Of a DNA stretch of 64,000 nucleotides, positions 49,484 to 58,399 are shown piece by piece. Source of the DNA: Lineus longissimus. Taxonomy: Eukaryota > Nemertea > Pilidiophora > Heteronemertea > Lineidae. Within the stretch, counting starts at the first letter, position 1. Each line of letters opens with the position of its first letter. The DNA lies in contig NC_088311.1 of assembly GCF_910592395.1 (NCBI RefSeq), positions 2,422,501 through 2,486,500 of the forward strand. Direction: 5' to 3'. The notes beneath the pieces were generated by a model. It did no database searches, had not been told where the DNA came from, and worked only from the letters and a program-made list of their open reading frames with translations. A program made the translations under genes and the position numbers.

Positions 49484-50199
49484 ATCAAGCCTACTTCAAT
49501 CCCCACCTCTGGAGAGCAAGCGGTGATATTTGCTAGGTGCTTTTCCGGTCCTCCCCTCTCCGTGACCTCTGTCTGTGTCAGAGACAGCCCTATTTGCAAT
49601 AAATGTAGTCACCCTGCTCCCTAATTATCAAGATGCATGTATAACGGCTAATGCCAGGATAGCAGTAGCCTACCAAATTATAGCCAGAATCCGTGATCCG
49701 ACCATCAAAAGGGACCCACTTGTGGGCAACCATCTTCTGCAAATCTTTCACACCAAATCACCCGGACATAAAGAAATTGCAAGCCTTTTTGACCATAACA
49801 ATTTCAAAACCATTACTGTTATAAAATCAACGTCACATAAGTGTGGCCTAAAGTTTCTTCAAAATTAAATTTCTAAGAATTTTAATCATGGCAATAACAT
49901 TCTAAGATGTATAATTGATAGGTGTTGCGTGTTAGAGCAATCGTAATGGTTAAAACAACCAAGCAAACATTATGCACCCGGTAACATACAATGTACCTAC
50001 TAAATTTCCAATTAAAACTTAATTTAATTGAAAGTGCCAATCAAATAGAAATTGACAGGTCGTAAAACTTAAAAACGTTCTGTTATTTTTTCGGGATTCT
50101 GTCACTCTTGATATATACGTGTAAAGAACTCATTTTAACTCGAAGTGTTTGAAGAAACTACACACACAATCTAAGGAAGCTAAGTTTAGGAAACTTGCG

Positions 50200-50870
50200 G
50201 AACCAATTAAAAAGACTGAACGAAATCATACCTGCGCTTTTTGCGAGTTTCTTCCAGGCCAGGGCATCATCCCGAACTCCCAGAATGCCTTGCTAATGAC
50301 GAAACCGCGCCATGTGCGTTTTAATAGGTACGTCCAAATGAATCCAAATCCGCTTTTTACCCATCTAAAACCATCTAATTCTCCACATCACTTTGTAGAA
50401 TTGATAATCCCTATGTGTAGCGTCCTAATAATAATCACAGTTTAGTCCTTAGGGCGGTTATGTGAAAGTTACAGTCCACTGAAGTTTGACATCTCGGAGC
50501 GTGCGTATCCTGAAGATGTTCTCGCATGCATGGACACTGTGCAAATGCCAACTATCGGATAGTGTTGTATTGTATTTTGTATGGAGACGCTATGCGTCAT
50601 GCAACTCTCATATTTTATAATTGGTGGCGCCTTGTGCAGTCGGTGATAACGGGAGCTGCATCACGTTTTATTGGTTGGTTTGAAGCTTTTCCTGCTTATG
50701 AACGCAACAGTAGAAATCTGACTTTTCTCTCTAATTACAATTCTAGATATCGGTATGGAGATACACGGCTAGAACAATCTTCAGGTCCAGGTAGGCCTAT
50801 GCATGTAGGACTATACATTGCAGCCTTAGTCCTACTTGGTTACAGCTCTGTGTGTTGAGGGCACTGCTCT
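50200..50870. promoter_or_regulatory. promoter-like CpG-rich patch with ZNF143/Staf motif
   Basis: CTCCCAGAATGCCTTGC (50277-50293) is close to the ZNF143/Staf core, which in animals lies near transcription starts. CpG is denser than in the flanks, and an inverted CCAAT (ATTGG) is at 50670. On the minus strand a GCGCAG|GTATGA donor lies just downstream of the motif; on the plus strand a 110-codon frame (50526-50858) contains CAG|GTAGGC. Direction is undecided. Confidence 0.35.
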
Positions 50871-50874
50871 GCCT

Positions 50875-50894
50875 CCCCCCCCCCCCCCCCCCCG
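50875..50894 (+). repeat. C20 homopolymer
   Basis: Twenty consecutive C at the edge of the promoter-like patch; the longest of four such tracts in the window. Confidence 0.85.
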
Positions 50895-51486
50895 TTTAGC
50901 ATCTAGAACAACTTCTGTTTCTCAGCATCTGGTGTCAACTCACTGATAGTAGGCCAACACCAACTACAATGATTTTCTCCTTGTATCTACATTAGCGGTA
51001 ACTCCCATCTGTCGAGTTAAATTTCTATGAAGTTTTCTAACTAGATTCGGTGGGATAAATATGCTAAGAAAAGGACACCCAGCCTTCACTGATGATGTAC
51101 CCTATCATGCCTAAAGTAACCCAAGCCCCTTGGAAATCTAACTGTATCCAGGTAACGGCACTTTTTGTGATGAAATTCGTTGCATTATTTTTATTGCTCC
51201 CCTTTCTGGAGGCATATTTTCATCAAAAAATTCATATAGGACTCCACACGTAGTAGAGTATAATAGTCATCCTGGAATGCATACTCTTCAGGCTTAGTGA
51301 ACAGAGATTGTTGCATCTTTCCAAGCTTGTATGTTTGAAGTAATTTCCACCAAAGAAATAAGAGTGGGGAGTAAATAGGGCTACATGTTTTAGTAAAATG
51401 TAGCTTTGAAGACCTTTTATAGGACGTTTTGGTAAATGATGGTCAGATTGATATCTCACATTGATCATTCTTACTCCTTCTTTCAG

Positions 51487-51560
51487 CGAGCTGTGATGGA
51501 AAGTTGCAGCTTATATCAGTACCATATCGTATGGCAAGGTGGCAGCACCAACCAGATGAG
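51487..51560 (+). CDS. candidate 74-base exon
   Basis: A strong acceptor (CTTACTCCTTCTTTCAG) is followed by 24 open codons (RAVMESCSLYQYHIVWQGGS, then TNQM) plus AG, and donor GTCTGT. The exit phase completes AGG with the first base of the 52066 piece. A second open frame (SCDGKLQLISVPYRMARWQH) exists but leads to a stop after joining. No family recognised. Confidence 0.3.
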
Positions 51561-52065
51561 GTCTGTATCTTATCGAAAATTTATTGTATTCTTCCAAGCT
51601 TTTGAGTTATTGTGAAAGTTCGATATTCAGGAGTAGATAATTATTGATATGATGTGTTAAGAAGGATAATCCTTCGAATATATACAAAATATGCTTGGTT
51701 ATATAATGAGAATCTCATGGGAAACAAATTCTGCTTCAGTTTTCAACTATTCAAGAACTGTCTCGAAAGAGAAAGTTCTAGTACTACTCTTAGGTCAGAA
51801 AGGACCTGACTATGCAAATATGAAATCGTTTTTCAATGGCGATATATAACACTTGAAGCTTTCATTCATTTCAACAAGTTAAATTGGCATGTCATCACGG
51901 AGTGTCAGCAAGCCCTAAGGCTTTGTTATGATGATTTTTGAGGATTGTGAAAATTTGCCCTCCAGGCATTCTCAAATTGCGATAACAGCCATGATTTGTA
52001 TGAAAAACGTGATGATGAAACATTGGATGATCATTTTTCTTCTTATTCCGGTTTCTTCTTTTCAG

Positions 52066-52159
52066 GTTTTATTTCAATTACTGTGCTGTGACAGAAATCA
52101 ACTTTAGAACGAATACAAGTCTTCAAGAGTTGAAGTCACTCAATCAACTTCAGGTCATT
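52066..52159 (+). CDS. candidate exon in phase with 51487
   Basis: An excellent polypyrimidine acceptor (GGTTTCTTCTTTTCAG) precedes FYFNYCAVTEINFRTNTSLQ then ELKSLNQLQVI and a canonical GTGAGT donor, exit phase 0. It is among the best combinations of splice signals and codon bias on the plus strand. The joined peptide NQMRFYFNYCAVTEI looks like beta-strand-rich extracellular sequence, which is only an impression. No downstream partner is clear. Confidence 0.38.
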
Positions 52160-52306
52160 GTGAGTAAAAACACATTTTCTGCCGTGAAGGTTTTTGCGAT
52201 AAAAGTTTCATCTGAATATCACATGGTTTTCTATTGCACCCTTCGGGTATGCATTGAAAGGATTTGGTATTCAGACCCGTGCCACTTGCCATTATTTTTC
52301 AGATAG

Positions 52307-52519
52307 TAGGGCCCCCAAAAATCTGCAAATTGGAGCATTAGCACCAAAATTCAATTTCAAGACAGGGAGTTTATCCATAATAAAAACAGAATTTTGTGTT
52401 TTTTGGTTAAAAAAAGCAGATTTTCAATGGGTCTTTTGGGATTTAGGTATTTATTTACAGAATTTGCAAAATCAAGAAAATAAAAAAGATTTTCATAAAA
52501 CCGATTTTTGGGGCCCCAA
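52307..52519. mobile_element. 213 bp element with GC-rich inverted ends
   Basis: TAGGGCCCCCAAAAATC at the left and the complement of GATTTTTGGGGCCCCAA at the right match at 15 of 17 positions, around an AT-rich noncoding interior. This fits a small non-autonomous DNA element. No clear target duplication. Confidence 0.55.
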
Positions 52520-52530
52520 GATAACTTTAA

Positions 52531-53903
52531 CCCTTTAGCTCCTGTTCCGTCCGTAGCCGCCCGAGCCTGATCTCACTATACCGCCCGTAGCCACCCGTGT
52601 TTAAAACTCCCGCCCTACAATATCAAGGCGGCCGAGAAGTCAAGTAACACCACTGGGGCGATGCTTAGAGTGTGATCTTCATAATAAAACTTGTTCCTAG
52701 ATGGGTTGCTGTACATTTTACCGAGTAATACAGGGCTATAGCGAATTGGCGAGTCAGCCTCCTGACCCCATTCATGTATTCATGTACAAGGAGACTGCCG
52801 GGTTGTGTTTTTCGATCGATATAAGGTTGGATTATCGTACATTAGGGTTTCTTTATGGATTTTTTATTAGGTAGGAACTTCCTTGGTGTGATGGTAGCTT
52901 GTGGCGATATGCCCAGACAAATTTTTTTTTCTCGCGATATGACCTACTTTCTGGCCTCCAGGCGGCCATCTTGGAAATGGGTGTACGTAGACTGACAAAA
53001 TTTTTATGGTGGGTGTATCTAACAAGGTTAAATGACATATCACTCGGGTTTTTGATTTGACCTACTTTTCAAGGTCACAGAGGTCAAAGTTAACTAAATC
53101 ACCGATAGGTGGCACGTTTCGTTTCTATTTGAGCTACAAGGTTGTAAACTTGTGAGGACATTTATCTAGGGACCCTCTATCCTACCTCAAAAATTTTTTA
53201 GCTCGAACTTCTAATATGGTCGCCAGGCGGCCATCTTGAAAATTAAACAAAGTGGGATTGCAACCAAATTTCATGTCATTGTATATCTATGTAGTCACTA
53301 TAAAATCCTTGATTTTCAGTCAAATCTACCTACCAATATGGCCGCCAGGTGGCCATCTTGAAAATTCAACAAAGTCCTATTACCCAGAAACTCATAAGCA
53401 GATTGCAACCAAACTTCATGTGATTATGTATCTATGTACTCTTATCAATATCCCTAATTTTCAGTCAAATCCCAAGACAAATATGGCCACCAGGCCGCCA
53501 TCTTGAAAATCCAACGAAGTCCTAGTACTCTTAAACCGCTGAACAGATGTCAACCAATTTCAATGTGACATGTGCACTCTTCAATAACCCTGAAATTCAG
53601 TCAACTTTATAACCAAAATGCTATACTTAGATGGTACCGGTTATTTTCGTTGGTGCTATTGAGCCGAGAAGAATAATATTATTCAATGGAATCAAAACTA
53701 GTGAAACTAGCCTGAAACTGTTCTCCCCATGTCCATTGCAAATGCCATGCATTACATTACTCGAGGTGAGCACATGGTCCCTGGACCATTTCATTTTCAA
53801 CTTTTGGTATCTCTTTTGCCAAAAGTCTATACACTATAGGAATACCTGGAAATCTTCAGGGAGATGCTGGAAAAAAAATTGTAGACCCGCAGGAGCTAAA
53901 GGG
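52531..53903. mobile_element. piggyBac-like non-autonomous element
   Basis: Perfect 14 bp terminal inverted repeats, CCCTTTAGCTCCTG at 52531-52544 and CAGGAGCTAAAGGG at 53890-53903, are flanked directly by TTAA at 52527-52530 and 53904-53907. TTAA duplication plus a CCC-starting terminus is the hallmark of the piggyBac superfamily. The 1373 bp interior has no transposase-sized frame, so it would depend on a transposase elsewhere. It carries an internal tandem array. The intact ends and duplication suggest a fairly young insertion. Confidence 0.88.
53217..53615 (+). repeat. internal tandem array with YY1-like motifs
   Basis: About 2.7 copies of a 122-145 bp unit inside the piggyBac-like element. 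Each has an ATATGGCCGCCAGGTGGCC-type block followed by ATCTTGAAAAT and an ATTGCAACCAAA-type block. A fourth related GGCGGCCATCTTGG block is at 52961. GCCGCCATCTTG at 53495-53506 equals the YY1 consensus. Confidence 0.7.
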
Positions 53904-53949
53904 TTAAGCAGCTGTTCTATATACACGCTTCACTTTCTTTTTTGAGTTC

Positions 53950-55100
53950 ACATGTAAATATGTTGGTGAATTGCAGGCTTTTCAATGACATTATTTTTGA
54001 CAACCCGTTTTCATTAATTTGGGCTTAATTCACTGTTGTTTCATTGCTTTTGCACCAAACATCTGTCTTTGTCCCAAATATTGGTATTTTTTTCAATCAT
54101 TAGACTAATTTGATATCTGAACCTCCAGAAAACACTTAAAGAGAATCCAACCCACCCTGATTTATTTTCTTTGTTCCCCTTAATTTGGGCACGCACACCT
54201 TAAAACAGTGTGTATTTAGTGTTATTGAGAGGCCTGGATTTTCATTCTGCTGTGAGAAGTCTTTTTAGCACAAATGTGTGAGCTTATATCATCACGTGTT
54301 GTTCGGTGTTCGCCTTCCGCACTATCCGCCGTCTGACAAGAATGGTCATACATTTGCGCACCATTGACTCAAAAAAGTTGGAACTTGCTGCATGGATATC
54401 CAATGACAAAATGACTTGACGTACAAAAACAGTGGTGTGTTGACAACTTAAAAAAAAGAAATTCATAGCACAATTTGTTGGTAAAGTTGCTTTGTCATAA
54501 TTGATCAACTGCTGTATAAAACATAACGAAAACTTGGAATAGCAACGTTAGATCTGCAAGCTAGATTGCATTTCTGCATCAAACCATTTGCGCTGTAATT
54601 TTCTCCAGTAATTTTTATGGTAAACTGCAAAACATGATTATAACACTTCCCATTTGTTAATTAATGTGTATCCTAGCTACCATTACCATATTTCATGGCA
54701 ATTATCACAAACTGTTTCATTATAAATTATTTTTAACAGGAAAATATGGTCCAGTGTGGCTAAAACCAACAATTGCAAACAGTTGCACCGATAACTTTAC
54801 GATAAAAGATTGTGAAATATTGTTTCATGTTTGCTAACTGGGTGACTTTGTGTGTTCATGGCGTTTAAATTTATTGCTTTTCAACTGGCGACAAATTAAT
54901 CTCAACACGTTTGATAAGAGGGTTGGAGTTGGTCATTTCTTGGCATCAGTTTCAATTTGGTTTAGTGTAAAGAAATTGTGTTATTACTCTAATCAAATCA
55001 AATCAAAATTTTTTGTTCTATGAAATTTACAGAGACAGCAGTGTGACAAAATACATATAAGTTATATTTAAAAAAAACTTTAGTTACAATACAAAAGAGT
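53950..55100. other. noncoding stretch
   Basis: A weak plus-strand acceptor near 54738 opens a 31-codon frame, KYGPVWLKPTIANSCTDNFT onward, with a stop before any good donor. TCAAATCAAATCAAAATTTT near 54993 begins text that may be the 3' end of a retroelement. Confidence 0.3.
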
Positions 55101-55106
55101 CTATAC

Positions 55107-55463
55107 ATAAATACTTAACACGATTAATAAGGCTAGAAAATTGATTAACAAATCTTATGTCAGTGTAATTAAAACATCTTTCCAATAAAAAAAATGAGTT
55201 TTGATGATTGTTTGTGGCTCAGCACTTGACATCACAGAAATGAAATCAAACTGAGTTCATTGAACTGAACTTAAATTACTAAAAAAATAAATAAATACAT
55301 AAAACGATTAATAAGGCTAGAAAATTGATTAACAAATCTTATGTCGGTGTAATTAAAACATCTTTCCAATACAAAACTGATGATTGTTTGTTGGCTCAGC
55401 ACTTGACATCACAGAAATAAAATCAAAGTTAGTTAATTGAACTGAACTTAAATCACTAAAAAA
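55107..55463 (+). repeat. 184 bp tandem duplication
   Basis: CGATTAATAAGGCTAGAAAA starts at 55121 and again at 55305. The following about 150 bases match closely (AACAAATCTTATGTCAGTG versus AACAAATCTTATGTCGGTG; GGCTCAGCACTTGACATCAC in both), with a few small indels. Confidence 0.9.
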
Positions 55464-55665
55464 ACGCAACTCATCTCTGTGACACCATCTCCGTGACGCC
55501 AACCCCATTCTGCACATAACATTGGAATGTAAGGTTCTTGGCCGTAGCCTAACGTGAAATTACCGGTAAGTGTTGACTACAATCCCCATAATCGTTAAAA
55601 ATATTCGTCTTTTAAGGGTTCGATTTTCCGCTTTTGTCTTCATTCATTCATTTTGTATCAGATCT

Positions 55666-55835
55666 CCCATCATAGGTCGTATGTAGGCCATGCTAGATTA
55701 TTCTGATGGGAATTCCCTCTCAGATTCTATACAGTGGTTCCCATCATAGGTCGTATGTAGGCCATGATAGATTATTCTGATGGGAATTCACTCTCAGATT
55801 CTATACAGTGGTTCCCATCATAGTGCGTATGAATA
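55666..55835 (+). repeat. 74 bp minisatellite, 2.3 copies
   Basis: CCCATCATAGGTCGTATGTA begins at 55666 and 55740, with a partial third copy at 55814. The unit carries CCCATCAT and CTGATGGG in inverted orientation, so each unit can fold. Confidence 0.9.
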
Positions 55836-55920
55836 AACATTGATGTGTGAAGCCATTAGAGCAACAGCCTACAAAATTTTGAGAAATAAGAATAGTACAC
55901 CAATTCCAATAAAAGTTCTG

Positions 55921-56022
55921 TGATGGCCCGTCAGCATGACAGACTCAATCATAGAATCTATGATAGGCCCATGGTAGATTTGACAGTGTTATTCCATGAT
56001 AGCGAATCTATGACGGGCCACC
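55921..56022. repeat. nested imperfect palindrome
   Basis: Outer arms GATGGCCCGTCA and TGACGGGCCACC enclose ATCATAGAATCTATGAT, itself a palindrome around its centre base, and a further CTATCATAG-type string. Part of the same repeat-rich cluster as the 74 bp minisatellite. Confidence 0.6.
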
Positions 56023-56134
56023 AAAAGATAAGAAATGATGATTATCATCTGTCATATATTCATATTTGCCTTTGCCTATTGTCTTCATGATTTCTATATG
56101 CTTTAGTTAGAATTACATCATGCTGAATTCATTA

Positions 56135-57180
56135 TTTCCATTTCAGATCACATGCATCAAAAAAAAGTGATGCGAAGTTACAGAATTTAGCATTTTTAAG
56201 TTGATTGAAAAAGGTCGGACATACATGTATTCTCCAAGAACTGAGATATTACAGAATTTCGCATTTTTTAGTTGATGGAAAAGGGTCGGACATACATGTA
56301 TTCTCCAAGAACTGAGATAAGTATTGGGCACACAGCCCTAATCTTCTTCACAGTGTCAATGATACAAACCTATTACAGGATATAATCGTACTAGCTCAAA
56401 CTTGATTGGTCGAAATTATTTTCAAATGCTTCAGTTACTGATACATCATTCTTCATTCATTATTTCCATTTCAGTGCAATTGAAAAAAGCTCAAGAAAAA
56501 CAATAAAATTTAGCATGATGATTTACACGGCAAAGATCTATAAGGATTATGATGCTACTATGATGATAATGATGATGAAGAAGTTGCTTGAAAAAGATTG
56601 ACATATTCTTCAAGAACTGAGATAAGTATTGGGCACACATCCTTACGTTTTTTAACAGTGGGCCTTCTAATGTTAATCGTACTAGCTCAAGCTTGATTGG
56701 TCGAAATGATTTTTAAATGCTTCAGTTACTGATACATCATTCTTGATTCACTATTTCCATTTCAGTGCACTTGAAAAAAGCTAATGAAAACAACAGAATT
56801 AACCATAAGGATTATGATGCTATGATGATGATGATGATGAAGTTGCTTGAAAAAGATTGGACATATTCTTCAAGAACTGAGATAAGTATTGGGGACACAG
56901 CCTTATTTTAGTTTAACAGTGATTCATGTACGGTTCTATGATACAAACCCATTACAGGGTGTAACAAAAAATACTAGACCTTCTATTGTTTATCGCACTA
57001 GCTCGAGCTGGATTGGTATAAATGGTCAGTTCACATTGGGTGAAACTGCCTTGTGAGTTGTTTTCACAAAGGTAAAGATGTTACGAACTTTCTGTATACT
57101 AAATTCTAATTTTCTATTTCAGTGCTCTTGAGAAGAACACACGAGAAATGGCAGAATGTAACATGCTGAAGTAATGGGGC
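56135..57180 (+). repeat. four-copy ~290-360 bp tandem array with splice-acceptor-like units
   Basis: Units share ATTTCCATTTCAG-type strings whose AG ends at 56156, 56474, 56765 and 57122, then GCANTTGAAAAAAGCT-type text, TTCAAGAACTGAGATAAGTA and GTACTAGCTCAAGCTTGATT. The first unit also contains an internal duplication of about 72 bp (56176-56320). The sequence after each AG looks like a decayed duplicated exon: copy 4 reads ALEKNTREMAECNMLK and stop; copy 2 AIEKSSRKTIKFSMM. An (ATG)6 microsatellite lies at 56822-56840. Confidence 0.8.
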
Positions 57181-57549
57181 TGGCTGGCCCCAATTCGTGG
57201 ATAGCTTATGCTCTCTGTAGAGCTATGAGTTTGTTTCGTCTATTGATCTTCCTACTAGTTCATGCTGGATTGTTCTTAATGGTTAGTTCACATCGGTTGA
57301 AATTTGTAGTTTTGAGAAAATGTTTTGGGCGCGTTTCAGCGCATCTGGTGCCCCGACCATGAAAAGTGTGAGGGGGTGGTGTAGGCTGATTGTCCTTTTC
57401 TCTATGAAAGGTTATCGAGGTCCTTGAAAATGCCACTTGAACGTTCTGATGCACTGGGATGGGATATCGGTGCTTCCCTATTGAAAATCTGATAGTCCTT
57501 CAGGAATTCCTTTGTGTAGATTGTAAAATTAAGAGTTAAGGCTGCAGCT

Positions 57550-57735
57550 TTGACTTTCAGTGACCTTTTTGACAAGACTAAAATAAAAGTATCGTATTGC
57601 TTCTTTTTGATTGAAATGGTCTTTGGCAAGTTTGAGAACATTGGCCAGCTGCTTGTTTGTGCTCTACTATGCTACTTGTTCGAAGGAAACATGATAACTC
57701 GTCTGCTTGGTATCAGTAGGGACTACCGCAAATAA
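57550..57735 (+). other. short open frame ending at a poly(A)-signal-like string
   Basis: A 61-codon plus frame ends DYRK then TAA, with AATAAA overlapping the stop. Its last 34 codons (FENIGQLLVCALLCYLF onward) follow an AG. It could be a terminal exon downstream of the tandem array, but the support is weak. Confidence 0.2.
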
Positions 57736-58267
57736 AAAAGCTATTGAGAACATTTGCAAACCAAAACTAAGAGCATTTTTCGAGTGGACAAATACTCCAT
57801 GGAAATTACTTTGACAAATTGCTTTGACAACTTTGCATTTTGACTTGTTGATACTTAATTGAATGGTCTGATTATGATTTTATGACAGGTTATTCACCTC
57901 TTTCTCAATGACCCCCCTAAGTACATAAGAATATCGATTTATACTGAAACACAAAGATATTCTTTCAAAAAAGCCAGTTATAAGCGTCTCAATCACTGTT
58001 ATCTTTAAAAAGACTAGAGATTGAAAGAACTTTAGAATTCTGATCAGTCTCTAGAAACCAGTGTGCTAATTGCCTCTGAAAATTACTTCGATTAATTAGC
58101 TGGCTCCTGCACCCGGCTTTCTGATCGCTTTTTCTCCTTAAAGTCATATTACATCAAAGTCCACTCTATAGCTCATTAAGCCGCGTAATATCGAGATTTC
58201 TTCTCCGCTAATATGCGGAGTCGAAAGTTAATGAATCTGAAGCCTCCGACGCTATGGTTCTTACCTC

Positions 58268-58395
58268 AAATTTGAAAAAGCTATTCATTCGGATCTCTGC
58301 GGAATTGATTTTTACATTCATAACGATTTCATAAGCACCAGAAGATTTAAATGGTTCGCACAAATCACGACCGGGTAAGTGCGTGGCTGACTGCT
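58268..58395. other. coding-like CpG-rich patch open on both strands
   Basis: The minus strand reads SATHLPGRDLCEPFKSSGAY then EIVMNVKINSAEIRMNSFFK and FE, followed by donor GTAAGA at 58267. The plus strand is also open (KFEKAIHSDLCGIDFYIHND onward) and ends at a canonical GTAAGT (58375). Codon bias cannot choose the strand. The minus peptide alternates like a beta-strand protein. The patch is probably functional (exon or conserved regulatory DNA), but the call is unresolved. Confidence 0.35.
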
Positions 58396-58399
58396 GTCA

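Noticed and set aside
50526-50858. 110-codon plus frame over the promoter-like patch.
   Set aside because: It ends in the C20 tract region, phases do not fit the 51487 piece, and the peptide is not protein-like. More likely 5' untranslated or promoter DNA.
58351-58380. Plus-strand ATGGTTCGCACAAATC start followed by GTAAGT as a first exon.
   Set aside because: Only eight codons, preceded by an in-frame stop, and the minus strand over the same bases gives an equally good or better reading.
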